Of a stretch of DNA of 64,000 nt, positions 35,864 to 44,596 are shown piece by piece (within the stretch, counting starts at the first letter, position 1; every line of letters begins with the position of its first letter). The position numbers and the translations under genes were made by a program. The notes beneath the pieces are model-generated. The model made no database searches. It saw nothing but the letters and a program-made list of their open reading frames with translations, and was not told where the DNA came from. The stretch is from Mameliella sp. MMSF_3455 (lineage in GTDB: Bacteria > Pseudomonadota > Alphaproteobacteria > Rhodobacterales > Rhodobacteraceae), in contig NZ_JASHJL010000001.1 of NCBI RefSeq assembly GCF_030733205.1, forward strand, positions 124,001 to 188,000, given 5' to 3'.

Positions 35864-36235
35864 GAAACAGTCCACTGCTGCCTGACTCGGTCCCTTACTT
35901 GACGGAGGACGAAGCGATCCGCCAGATCAGTCCTATCCGGATGCATGTCGTTTCCGCGCCGAACTGCCTTCGTGCCAATGGAAATGGCCCTTATTGGTGC
36001 GGGCGACTCACTCCATGTTGGTGCGTGTCTTTCAGGGCCGGATGGTCGGGTCCTCGATTCCGCAGCGTCTCTCCGCCGAGGTGCCGGTCCCTTGGCCTTC
36101 GATCCGGCGGGCCTTTGTTGGAGGCGGTTCGTGTCAGCGGCGAGGCCCTTCCCTGCGCTACTCCGGCACGCGTTCCCCGGCAGGGACTGCATTACACTGG
36201 AAGAACCGGTCGCCGTGAATTTGGGCTTGTATGTG

Positions 36236-36253
36236 TGATGTTATAACGTATTA
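36236..36253 (+). promoter_or_regulatory. Zur-box-like palindrome upstream of the ABC importer
   Basis: TGATGTTATAACGTATTA is centred on ATGTTATAAC and lies in an AT-rich island (36220-36256) 108 bases before the start of the solute-binding gene. I count about 14 of 18 matches to the alphaproteobacterial Zur palindrome as I remember it (GATATGTTATAACATATC). The rest of the 35864-36360 gap holds no gene I can support. Confidence 0.45.
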
Positions 36254-36360
36254 AAAGCCGCAATCAGCGAGGCGGCAAGCTGACGCCTTTGCCCTTCGCC
36301 AGCTCCGGGTCTTGCGGTGTCGACATCCCCGGGACCTCAGTCAATCATCAGGAGACGTCA

Positions 36361-37854
36361 ATGTTCCGAACTCTCTCCCTTGCCTTGTTCATGTCCGGCG
36401 CCGCCTTGCCCGCCCTTGCGACCGAAGGGGTGCTCGACGTGGTCGCACCCTTTGAACTGAAAGGGCCGGATCCGGTGCAATCGGGCAATATTCTCATCAA
36501 GATGGACGTGACCGAAACACTGGTGGATGCCGATGCCACCGGGGCGCTGTTGCCCGGTTTGGCGACGTCCTGGACCGTGGCCGAGGATGGGCTGTCCTGG
36601 CGCTTTGTCCTGCGGGACGGGGTGTCCTTTCATGACGGCAGCAAGATGGATGCGGCGGCGGTCGCGCAGTCGCTGGAACGGTCGCGTGGCAATGGCGGCT
36701 TGCTTGCCAAGGCGCCGATCCAGGAAATCGCGCCGCTCGACGACATGACCGTTCAGATCACGTTGAGCGAACCCTTTGCAATGCTGCCGTCCATGCTGGC
36801 CGAGTACCGTTCGGCCATCATCGCGCCCGCCGCGATCGCCGAGGATGGCAGCGTGACCAGCGCCATCGGAACCGGGCCTTATCGCGTAACGGACTATGCC
36901 CCGCCGAACAAGATGGCGGTGGCGGCCTTTGCCGATTACTGGGGGCAGGCGCCGGTGATCGCCGATGCGGTCTACCACGGGATCAGCCGGTCCGAGACCC
37001 GGGCCCTGATGGCCGAAAGCGGGGATGCCGACATCACGCTGACACTTGATCCGGCCTCTGTCACCCGGCTGAACCGTGCCGATGGCCTGTCCGTGATCTC
37101 TGTTCCGATCCCGCGGGTTCTGATGCTGAAGGTCAATGGCGCTGTCTTTGACGTGGAAACACGCAAGGGTCTGAGCCTGGCGATCGACCGGGCCGGCATT
37201 GCCCGCGCGGTGCTGCGGTTCCCCGAAGGGGCCACGCAGATGTTTCCGCCGGGCATGGCCGATTGGCATGATCCTGAACTGCCCCCGCTGGCCTATGACC
37301 CCGAGGCCGCAAGGACGGTCCTGGCCGAGGCCGGTTGGACCCCGGATGCCGACGGCATCCTGCAAAGGGACGGCAAGCGAATGGAAATCGAGATCCTGAC
37401 CTATCCCGACCGCCCCGAACTGCCGCTTGTCGCCGCCGTCCTGGAACAGCAGTTCGCCGCGATCGGCGCCCGGCCTGTGATCAACTCCACAAACTTCTCG
37501 GAAATCCCGGCGAAACATGGGGATGGTTCCCTGTCGACGGCCCTTTTCGCGCGCAACTTCGCCTTGGTGCCCGATCCGGTCGGAACGCTGTTGCAGGACT
37601 ATGCGCCGGGCGGCGACTGGGGCGCGATGGGCTGGTCGAACGAGGCATTTACCGCAGGGGTCAAGGCGCTTGCCGCCGGTTCGGCAGACGAAGGGACGCG
37701 TGATAAACTGGTCGCGACGCTGCATGCCGAACTGCCGGTCTTGCCGATTGCCTGGTACCAGTTGACCATGACCGTCTCGGACAAGGTGACCGGCGTGGTG
37801 GTCGATCCGTTCGAGCGGACCCTTGGCCTGTCGCAAGTCGGTTGGTCGCAATGA
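36361..37854 (+). CDS. ABC importer solute-binding protein, peptide/nickel (SBP_bac_5) family
   Basis: A 497-residue periplasmic binding protein. The signal peptide is MFRTLSLALFMSGAALPALA, with cleavage near residue 20. Family blocks are LLPGLATSWTVAEDGLSWRF, LRDGVSFHDGSKMDAAAVAQ, AIGTGPYRVTDYAPPNK and PDPVGTLLQDYAPGGDWGAM. AGGAG lies eight bases before the ATG at 36361. The family imports oligopeptides, nickel, opines and metallophore complexes; only context can suggest which. It is the first of four overlapping genes that make a complete importer, and a Zur-like site upstream hints at zinc or a zinc-chelate. The substrate call is inference. Confidence 0.92.
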   Translation: MFRTLSLALFMSGAALPALATEGVLDVVAPFELKGPDPVQSGNILIKMDVTETLVDADATGALLPGLATSWTVAEDGLSWRFVLRDGVSFHDGSKMDAAAVAQSLERSRGNGGLLAKAPIQEIAPLDDMTVQITLSEPFAMLPSMLAEYRSAIIAPAAIAEDGSVTSAIGTGPYRVTDYAPPNKMAVAAFADYWGQAPVIADAVYHGISRSETRALMAESGDADITLTLDPASVTRLNRADGLSVISVPIPRVLMLKVNGAVFDVETRKGLSLAIDRAGIARAVLRFPEGATQMFPPGMADWHDPELPPLAYDPEAARTVLAEAGWTPDADGILQRDGKRMEIEILTYPDRPELPLVAAVLEQQFAAIGARPVINSTNFSEIPAKHGDGSLSTALFARNFALVPDPVGTLLQDYAPGGDWGAMGWSNEAFTAGVKALAAGSADEGTRDKLVATLHAELPVLPIAWYQLTMTVSDKVTGVVVDPFERTLGLSQVGWSQ

Positions 37855-38795
37855 TCGCGACACTTGCAAGGCCTTTGGGCTGGCGTCTGGCCCAGGCGTG
37901 GATGGTGGCCATCCTTGTCGGTGTCCTGAGTTTCCTGATGATGAGCGCCTTGCCCGGAGACATGATCTTTCGCATCGCCGCGGCCCGGTTCGGCTATGAC
38001 AATGTCACCGCTGAAAACGCCGAACTGGTGCGGGCGCAGATCGGCGATCCTTCGGACCTGTCGGCCTTCTTCGATTGGATCGCGGGCCTGTTCCGCGGCG
38101 ATCTGGGCCGGTCGCTTGTGACCGGAGAGGCCGTCAGTGCCGAGATCGCGCATCAGTTGGGGGCCACGGCACAACTTGCGGGGATCGCGATTGTCCTGTC
38201 GCTGGTGATCGGCCCGCCCCTGGGCCTGCTCGCCGGCCTGCGCCCCGGCAGTGTCCTGGACCGGGCCACGGTATTGATGGCCTCGGTCTTCAAGGCGACG
38301 CCGCAATTCCTGCTGGGCCTGGTGTTGATCGTCGCGGTTTCCATCGGCATGGGTCTCTTGCCCGCCGCCGGACACGGAGAGTTGCGCCACATGATCCTGC
38401 CAGGACTGACGCTTGCGCTGGGACTGGCGGCAAATACCACGCGGATCACCCGCGAGGCGGTGGTTCAGGCGCGTGGCTCTGACTGGTGGCGGTTTGCCCG
38501 CTGGAAAGGCATGACCGAGCCCCAGGTGGTCCGACGCCACGGCCTGCGCCATGTCGCCGTTCCGGTGCTGACGCTGATCGCCGCGCAATTCGTCGCCCTG
38601 ATGGAAGGCGTTGTCGTGGTCGAGACGATCTTTGGCTGGCCGGGGATCGGACACGCGCTTGTGCACGCGGTGTTTCACCGCGACGTTCCGATGGTGCAGG
38701 GCACTGCGTTGGTCATGGGGCTGGCATTTGTCCTGGTCAATGCATTGGCCGATGTCGCCGCACGGCTGCTGGACCCAAGGGAGGCGACGCGATGA
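37851..38795 (+). CDS. ABC importer permease 1 (NikB/DppB-like)
   Basis: A 314-residue inner-membrane permease with six predicted helices. It begins with a helix at about residues 12-35 and has a large periplasmic loop (about 36-100). The coupling helix has the EAA-like motif ITREAVVQARGSDWWRFARW KG near residue 200, followed by LTLIAAQFVALMEGVVVVET and IFGWPGIGHALVHAVFHRD, typical of DppB/NikB. It starts with ATGA overlap after the binding protein and ends with the same overlap with the second permease, so translation of all four genes is coupled. Confidence 0.92.
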   Translation: MIATLARPLGWRLAQAWMVAILVGVLSFLMMSALPGDMIFRIAAARFGYDNVTAENAELVRAQIGDPSDLSAFFDWIAGLFRGDLGRSLVTGEAVSAEIAHQLGATAQLAGIAIVLSLVIGPPLGLLAGLRPGSVLDRATVLMASVFKATPQFLLGLVLIVAVSIGMGLLPAAGHGELRHMILPGLTLALGLAANTTRITREAVVQARGSDWWRFARWKGMTEPQVVRRHGLRHVAVPVLTLIAAQFVALMEGVVVVETIFGWPGIGHALVHAVFHRDVPMVQGTALVMGLAFVLVNALADVAARLLDPREATR

Positions 38796-39568
38796 CGGGG
38801 CGCCTTGCGGGGACGGTTATTTTTGCTGCCGTTCTGAGCTTTGCCTTTGGTCTGCCCCTGATCAGCGGTGCGGATCCGGTCAGCCAGAGCCTGATGAAAT
38901 CGCTACAGCCACCTTCGGCGGACGGATGGCTGGGCTACGACCACCTGGGGCGGTCCATGTCGGCGCGGATGGCTGCGGCGCTGCGGCTGTCCTTGTCGAT
39001 TGCGCTGGTGACGCTGGTCACGACGGCGCTGATCGGTGTCGCTCTTGGTGCTCTGGCAAGCTGGCGCGGAGGCTGGATCGACAGGGCGTTGGTGCTCTTC
39101 GCGGATTCCGTAGTGGCCTTGCCGGCGCTTCTGATCGTGCTGATCGCGGGGCTGATCCTGCCGAACCAGCCGCTGGCGTTCTGGGCAGGTCTGTCGGCAA
39201 CGCTATGGGTCGAGATCTTTCGCCTGACCCGTGCCACGATCCGGTCGCAGATCGCCTCGCCCGCGGTCGAGGCGGCGCAACTGTTGGGCTTTGGTCCGCT
39301 TTACATCTTCCGCACGCATCTCTGGCCCGAACTGGCCCCGGTCCTGCGCGCGACCTTGGCGCTGACCTTTGCCGCCGTCGTCATGGGCATTGCCGCGCTT
39401 GGCTTCGTCTCAGTCGGCGTCCGTGCGCCGACCCCTGAACTGGGGTTGATGATGGTCGAACTGCTGCCCTACTGGCGCGAGGCGCCCTGGGCGTTGCTGC
39501 AGCCTGTGATTGCGACCCTGGCCACCTTGCTGGCCCTGACCCTGATCGCCGGAGGAGCAAAAGCATGA
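38792..39568 (+). CDS. ABC importer permease 2 (NikC/DppC-like)
   Basis: A 258-residue inner-membrane permease, shorter than usual DppC (about 290) because its N-terminal segment is trimmed. The coupling region reads IRSQIASPAVEAAQLLGFGP and is followed by YIFRTHLWPELAPVLRATLA. WLGYDHLGRSMSARM near residue 48 corresponds to the conserved GTD-x-x-GRD motif of this subfamily (here GYDHLGRS). About five membrane helices are predicted. It overlaps permease 1 and the ATPase by four bases on each side. Confidence 0.92.
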   Translation: MTGRLAGTVIFAAVLSFAFGLPLISGADPVSQSLMKSLQPPSADGWLGYDHLGRSMSARMAAALRLSLSIALVTLVTTALIGVALGALASWRGGWIDRALVLFADSVVALPALLIVLIAGLILPNQPLAFWAGLSATLWVEIFRLTRATIRSQIASPAVEAAQLLGFGPLYIFRTHLWPELAPVLRATLALTFAAVVMGIAALGFVSVGVRAPTPELGLMMVELLPYWREAPWALLQPVIATLATLLALTLIAGGAKA

Positions 39569-41013
39569 CAGTGCTGCATGCAGAGACCCTGACCGTCACC
39601 TCGGGGCAGGGGACAATGGTTGCACCGATCTCGCTGGCGATCGAACCGGGGCAATGCGTGACCCTGATCGGGGAAACGGGATCGGGCAAAAGCCTGTTTG
39701 CGCAGGCGATCCTGGGCACCTTGTCCAAAGACCTGAGCGCCTCGGGAGGGCTGCGCATTGCCGGGCAGGACGTGGCCCTCGACGATCCGCAGGCGCTGGC
39801 CGGTCTCTGGGGCAAGGTGATTTCCGTCCTGCCACAGGAACCCTGGCGCGCGCTCGATCCCCTGATGCGGGCGCGGCAGCAGGTGGCAGAGGTCCATGCC
39901 CTCGTCACCGGACAGGCGAACCCCGAGGCTGCGGCGCAGGCGGATCTGGCGGCGCTGGACCTTGACGAGGCGGCAGACCGCTACCCCTTTGAACTGTCGG
40001 GCGGCATGGCGCAGCGCCTGGCCATTGCCGCCGCGCGGGCCGGTGGCGCAAGGATCGTCGTGGCCGATGAACCGACCAAGGGTCTCGACATCGCCCGCCG
40101 GGACGAGGTTGCCCGGCGGTTGAAAAGCGTGACGCGGGATGGCGGGGCGCTGCTGACGATCACCCATGACCTTGACCTGGCCGAGGCGCTTGGCGGCGAG
40201 ATCCTGGTGTTGCGCAACGGGCGCCTCGTGGAACGCGGCCCGGCCGCACAGGTGCTGCGGTGCCCCTCGGAGTCCTACACCGCCGAACTTGTCGCGGCCC
40301 AGCCGCGCAACTGGCCGGACAAACCCGCGGCACAAGCCGGTGCGCCTGTTCTGACGGCACGGGGGCTGTCGGTGGCGCGCGGCGGACGCCGATTGATCGA
40401 CGGGATGGACCTGTCGCTGCGTGCCGGCGAAGTCGTCGGTCTCTGTGGCCCGTCCGGCGTCGGGAAATCGTCGCTTGGGGACACGTTGCTTGGCATCACG
40501 GCGCCGGCGGCGGGCACTGTCCTGCGCGGAGCCGGCCTGGCGCGCGAGAGGTTTCAGAAGCTGTGGCAGGACCCTCCGGCGGCCTTTGCGCCCAAGCTCT
40601 CGCTTGGCAGGGCGCTGAAAGATCTCATGTCCTTGCACCGGATCCCTGCCGACCGGCTGCCCCCCTTGCTGGAAAAGCTGCGGCTTGAACCCGCCCTGCT
40701 GGATCGCCGCCCCGATGCGGTCTCGGGCGGTGAGCTGCAACGCCTGTCCATCGTTCGCGCGCTGTTGCTGGACCCGGTGTTGCTCTTCGCAGACGAGCCG
40801 ACCTCTCGCCTCGATCCCCTGACGCAACAGCAGGTCATGCGCCTCTTGACCGATCTTGCAAGGACCAAGGGGATTGCGGTGCTGCTGGTCAGTCACGACC
40901 CTGGGCTGATCGCCAAGGCAACCGACCGTCAGATCGCCTTGTCGCTGGAAACCGCGCCGGACGAAGTGGCCAGCGCAACTGGCATTGGGACGGGCCGTCG
41001 CGCGCGATCCTAG
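39565..41013 (+). CDS. ABC importer ATPase, two nucleotide-binding domains in one chain
   Basis: A 482-residue fused ATPase (DppD plus DppF, or NikDE in one). Domain 1 has Walker A GETGSGKS at residues 36-43, signature LSGGMAQRLAIAAARAGG and DEPTKGLD. Domain 2, from about residue 262, has Walker A GPSGVGKSS, signature VSGGELQRLSIVRAL and DEPTSRLDP. Both look catalytically intact. Compared with free DppD/DppF each half is short (about 240 residues) and lacks the C-terminal oligopeptide-transporter extension with its Fe-S Cys residues. It is the last gene of the importer operon, and a hairpin follows. Confidence 0.93.
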   Translation: MTVLHAETLTVTSGQGTMVAPISLAIEPGQCVTLIGETGSGKSLFAQAILGTLSKDLSASGGLRIAGQDVALDDPQALAGLWGKVISVLPQEPWRALDPLMRARQQVAEVHALVTGQANPEAAAQADLAALDLDEAADRYPFELSGGMAQRLAIAAARAGGARIVVADEPTKGLDIARRDEVARRLKSVTRDGGALLTITHDLDLAEALGGEILVLRNGRLVERGPAAQVLRCPSESYTAELVAAQPRNWPDKPAAQAGAPVLTARGLSVARGGRRLIDGMDLSLRAGEVVGLCGPSGVGKSSLGDTLLGITAPAAGTVLRGAGLARERFQKLWQDPPAAFAPKLSLGRALKDLMSLHRIPADRLPPLLEKLRLEPALLDRRPDAVSGGELQRLSIVRALLLDPVLLFADEPTSRLDPLTQQQVMRLLTDLARTKGIAVLLVSHDPGLIAKATDRQIALSLETAPDEVASATGIGTGRRARS

Positions 41014-41021
41014 GCCGGGGA

Positions 41022-41056
41022 GGGAGAGGACCGGTCATGCCGGCCCCTCTCTCTAT
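41022..41056 (+). terminator. Hairpin terminator after the ABC operon
   Basis: GGGAGAGGACCGG and CCGGCCCCTCTCTC form a long near-perfect stem with a four- to six-base loop, ending in a T-rich tail (CTCTATTCTGTT). It starts eight bases after the ATPase stop, and the neighbouring gene converges, so it may serve both strands. Confidence 0.65.
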
Positions 41057-41182
41057 TCTGTTCCAAGGTGTATTTTCCCGGCGGCGTTGATCGCGCGGGG
41101 GCCTGCTCTCAGTCCGAGACGAACAAAATGGCCACAGCCGGGGCCGACTCGCAGGTGGAGAACGCCATGCGCTTTGGCCTGT

Positions 41183-43429
41183 TCAAAGCCGCGCAACCTG
41201 CACCAGGGCGGTATGGGCGCTGCATCCCTGGCCAAGCCGAGAGGTGCCCTTGTCCAAGGTCAGGACATTGGGGTTGCCATCGGGGTCGATGTTGCCGCCC
41301 GGGTCGCCGAACCATGCCCCTGTCGGCAGGGCCACGACGCCCGGATTGATGTCGCGCGATACCGACGCCCGGGCGCGGCAGGCGCCCCGCGCGTTGTAGA
41401 CCCGCAGCAGGTCGCCGGTGCTGATTTCGCGAGTCGCTGCGTCGTCGGGATGGATGACGAGGGTCTCGGGCCGTGCTCCCTCGACATCGGCAAGCGCGGA
41501 CTCAAGCTGGCTGTGAAGCTTGTCGCCCGGCTGGGGAGAAACCAGGTGCAGGGGCGTCGCCGCGGTGGCGCTGCCCAGCCATTCCGACGGCGGCAACCAG
41601 ACCGGATGGCCGGGGCAATCGTCGTAGCCGAAGCTGTCTATGGTGTCCGAGAATATCTCGATCCGCCCGGACGGAGTGCCCAGACGGAACGCCTCGGGGT
41701 CTTCGCGGAAAGGCGCAAAGAACGTGCGGTTCGGTCCTTCGGCTTTGATTGGCAGCTTTATCCAGTTGCGCTCTCGCAGGGTATCCAGTTCGGGCACGTC
41801 GATACCGACATGCGCCGCCGCTTCCCGGTATCCCGCGTAGAGCTTTTCGATCCATTCTTCGGCACTGCGACCTTCGGTGAACTGGTCACCCACGCCACAG
41901 CGTTCCGCGAGGCCGCTGAAGATGTCGTAGTCGTCGCGGGCCTGACCCACGGGCGGGATCAGCCGGGGCATATGAAACAGGTAGTCGTCCAAGTTGGTGC
42001 GACCGATATCCTCACGTTCGTAGGGGGTCGTGGCGGGAAAGACGATGTCGGCGCGCTTGGCGGTCGCCGTCCACCACGGATCGTTGACGATGATCGTCTC
42101 GGGCCGCTGCCATGCCTCGTGCAAGGCGTTGAGATCCTGGTGATGATGGTAGGGATTGCCTCCCGCCCAGTAGATCAGCCGGACATCGGGGTATGTCCTG
42201 CGTTGGCCGTTGAACTCGTAGGGGCGCCCGGGATTGCGGAGCATGTCGCCGATACGCGCCACCGGGATCGTTTCCTCGACCGGGTTCGACAGTTGCGGGA
42301 AGGTCATGCCGCGCAGCCCAACGAGCGATTTGCCCACGCCGCCGATCGCTCCGTAGCCATATCCGACGCCACCGCCCGGCAGGCCGATCTGGCCAAGCAT
42401 CGCCGCAAGGACAACCGACATCCAGTAGGGCTGCTCGCCATGTTCGGCGCGCTGCAGCGACCAGGCCACGGTGATCAGCGTCCGGGTCGAGGCCATGCGG
42501 CGCGCGAGCGCGCGGATCGTGTCGGCGCCCACGCCACACAGGGGCGACGCCCAGTCAGGCGTCTTGGGCACGCTGTCAGTTTCGCCCAACAGGTAGGGCC
42601 GGAACCTGTTGTAACCAACCGTGTGGCTTGCCAGAAAGCCGCGATCGACCAGTCCTTCTTCCTCGAGCACATAGGCCAGCGCCAGCATCAATGCGGTATC
42701 AGATCCGGGCCGGAGGGGCATCCATTCACTGCCATCGGGCGCGTCTGTGCGTTGCGGACCAATGTTGATGCATCGCGTGCCCTTGGCCGCAATGCGATCG
42801 AACCAGCCGGCAGTCTCGTGCTCGGTGATGCCGCCCATGCTGACCTGCGAATTCTTCGGGTTGATGCCGCCGAACATCACCAGGGTCTCGGTGTTGTCGT
42901 GGATCGTCTGCCATCCGTCCTGGTGCTCGTAAAGCAACTGAAGGAAGTTCACGCCCAGCACATGCGGCATGATGGATTGTGCACATCCGGTCGAGTAGCT
43001 GCCAAAGGAGGCGACATACCCTCCGATGCAATTCAGGAACCTGTGGACCTGGCTTTGGGCATGGTGAAAGCGACCGGCCGATCCCCACCCGTAGGAGCCA
43101 CCGAAAATTGCCTCGTTGCCGTGGTGGTGGCGCACGCGGTCGATCTCTGCTGCCGCGATGTCCAGCGCTTCGTCCCAGGGCAGTTCGACAAACTCCTGTT
43201 CCCCCCGTCCGCCACGTTCCCGCGCCGCCAACCAGCCGCGCCGGATCGAGGGGCGCGTGACGCGGGTCTTGTGATGGACAGCCGACGGGAGAATGTCGGG
43301 GATGCGCGAGGGGTGCGGATCCTTGGCAAACCCTCTGGTCGCGACGATCCGGTCGCCCTCCACGTCCACCTCGAACGCGCCCCAATGGCTGGAGGTCACC
43401 TTTGTCGATGGGGGGGATTTATCGGCCAT
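41183..43429 (-). CDS. Cytoplasmic molybdopterin oxidoreductase (BisC/DMSO-reductase family)
   Basis: A 748-residue bis-MGD molybdoenzyme of the DMSO/TMAO/biotin sulfoxide reductase group. There is no N-terminal 4Fe-4S Cys motif, as in that group, and no Tat signal, so it should be cytoplasmic like BisC. The Mo-ligand serine lies in SFGSYSTGCAQSIMPHVLGV. Other blocks are GGSYGWGSAGRFHHAQSQVH, WAGGNPYHHHQDLNALHEAW and the C-terminal GDLLRVYNARGACRARASVS. I chose 43429 (MADKSPPST) because GGAGAAGG precedes it. Likely substrates are S- or N-oxides such as methionine or biotin sulfoxide; not decidable here. The LysR gene is 138 bases upstream on the same strand. Confidence 0.9.
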   Translation of the reverse strand: MADKSPPSTKVTSSHWGAFEVDVEGDRIVATRGFAKDPHPSRIPDILPSAVHHKTRVTRPSIRRGWLAARERGGRGEQEFVELPWDEALDIAAAEIDRVRHHHGNEAIFGGSYGWGSAGRFHHAQSQVHRFLNCIGGYVASFGSYSTGCAQSIMPHVLGVNFLQLLYEHQDGWQTIHDNTETLVMFGGINPKNSQVSMGGITEHETAGWFDRIAAKGTRCINIGPQRTDAPDGSEWMPLRPGSDTALMLALAYVLEEEGLVDRGFLASHTVGYNRFRPYLLGETDSVPKTPDWASPLCGVGADTIRALARRMASTRTLITVAWSLQRAEHGEQPYWMSVVLAAMLGQIGLPGGGVGYGYGAIGGVGKSLVGLRGMTFPQLSNPVEETIPVARIGDMLRNPGRPYEFNGQRRTYPDVRLIYWAGGNPYHHHQDLNALHEAWQRPETIIVNDPWWTATAKRADIVFPATTPYEREDIGRTNLDDYLFHMPRLIPPVGQARDDYDIFSGLAERCGVGDQFTEGRSAEEWIEKLYAGYREAAAHVGIDVPELDTLRERNWIKLPIKAEGPNRTFFAPFREDPEAFRLGTPSGRIEIFSDTIDSFGYDDCPGHPVWLPPSEWLGSATAATPLHLVSPQPGDKLHSQLESALADVEGARPETLVIHPDDAATREISTGDLLRVYNARGACRARASVSRDINPGVVALPTGAWFGDPGGNIDPDGNPNVLTLDKGTSRLGQGCSAHTALVQVARL

Positions 43430-43567
43430 GTGCCTTCTCCATACGGGTGCAAGCTCTCTGCCCGCGCTGCCTGTAGACATGACGGGGGTGAGGATTCCCG
43501 GCATCTTGCCACATCCGCGAGGACGTCTGCACCCGGTCTCGTGACGCTCTTGTCGAAGTCACCTTTT

Positions 43568-44479
43568 TCAGCTTCCGGTACCGTTCATGGCATCCGGCAA
43601 TTCGCGGCGCAGAAAGGCGGCGAGTGCGTCCACCTGTGGCGGGTTGCCCCGCCGTTCGTGCATCAGCAGGCTGATCTCCGGCAACCCGGCGGTCCAGTCC
43701 GGAAGAAGGCGGCTCAACCGCCCTGCCGAAACATCCTCGGCGCAGACATAGGCCGGCAGGGCCACCACGCCGAGTCCTGCCGCGGCCGCCTGCTTCAACG
43801 AGACCATGTCATCGCTGCGCATCCGCGCGGCGTATGGAACCGAGGCGGTGCTGCCGCCGGGTCCTTGCAGCGACCACGAATTGCCACCGGGTCGCCACCC
43901 CAGCGCGAGACCCGGCCGACCCTGCAAGTCCGTCGGCGCTGCTCCGGTTCCGATCTCGTGAGCAAGATCCGGGGCACCGAACAGGTGCCAGGGGACATCC
44001 GTGATACGTCGCTGGATCAGGCCGGAGTCCGGCAGCAGCGTGACATGGCCGCGAATGGCGAGGTCGATGCCGTCGCCGATCATGTCGGCATAGTCGTTCG
44101 AGGCCTGGAGCCGCAGAACGACGCGCGGATTCTCGGCCAGAAAACGCGGCAGGATGTGGCTAAGCGCAAACTGCGCGACACCGACCGAACAGGATAGCGT
44201 GACGGCGCCTTCCAGGACGTCCCTGTCCTTGCGCACCGCTGCTTCGGCGGCTGCCATGCAGTCCAGCGCCATCCTGGCATGCCGGTAATAGGCCTCTCCC
44301 GCTTCCGTAAGGGACATGTGCCGTGAATCCCGGTTCAACAGGCGCGTGCCAAGAGCCTCTTCGAGGGTCCTAACCTGTCGGCTGATCCGTGACTTGGGTA
44401 TGCCGAGCGTCCGTGCCGCGGCCGAGAAGCCCTGTTTCTCGACGACATGCACAAGGTAGTAGGCTTGGTTGAGATCCAT
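43568..44479 (-). CDS. LysR-family transcription regulator
   Basis: A 303-residue LysR regulator. The N-terminal winged HTH (MDLNQAYYLVHVVEKQGFSA, AARTLGIPKSRISRQVRTLE) covers residues 1-60, and the rest is a periplasmic-binding-like sensor domain (VTLSCSVGVAQFALSHILPR). It is divergent from the pirin-type gene across 117 bases that hold two inverted repeats. LysR-pirin-cysteine hydrolase-oxidoreductase sets of this order are common, so its target is probably the rightward genes; the molybdoenzyme downstream on the same strand may also be controlled. Confidence 0.92.
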   Translation of the reverse strand: MDLNQAYYLVHVVEKQGFSAAARTLGIPKSRISRQVRTLEEALGTRLLNRDSRHMSLTEAGEAYYRHARMALDCMAAAEAAVRKDRDVLEGAVTLSCSVGVAQFALSHILPRFLAENPRVVLRLQASNDYADMIGDGIDLAIRGHVTLLPDSGLIQRRITDVPWHLFGAPDLAHEIGTGAAPTDLQGRPGLALGWRPGGNSWSLQGPGGSTASVPYAARMRSDDMVSLKQAAAAGLGVVALPAYVCAEDVSAGRLSRLLPDWTAGLPEISLLMHERRGNPPQVDALAAFLRRELPDAMNGTGS

Positions 44480-44504
44480 TGCCCGACCTTCTCCGTAGTT
44501 GTTC

Positions 44505-44551
44505 TCGTTCCAAATACAGAACGAAGGGTTCCGAAATCAACGGATTTTCGG
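44505..44551. promoter_or_regulatory. Two inverted repeats in the LysR-pirin intergenic region
   Basis: TCGTTC-N8-GAACGA (44505-44524) and CCGAAA-N9-TTTCGG (44531-44551) are both perfect at six bases per arm. They lie between the divergent LysR and pirin starts, where LysR recognition and activation sites usually sit. The role is inferred from position. Confidence 0.5.
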
Positions 44552-44596
44552 ATCCGTGTCCCGTTTGTAGGTTCATGTTCAGCAAAGGAGGCGAAC

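Noticed and set aside
35899-36246. Plus-strand frames of 97 and 115 codons before the ABC operon
   Set aside because: Composition looks random and they run into the AT-rich promoter island; no homology recognised.
40985-44197. 1070-codon plus-strand frame over the molybdoenzyme and LysR genes
   Set aside because: Both minus-strand genes have full family motifs and good ribosome sites; this frame has neither.
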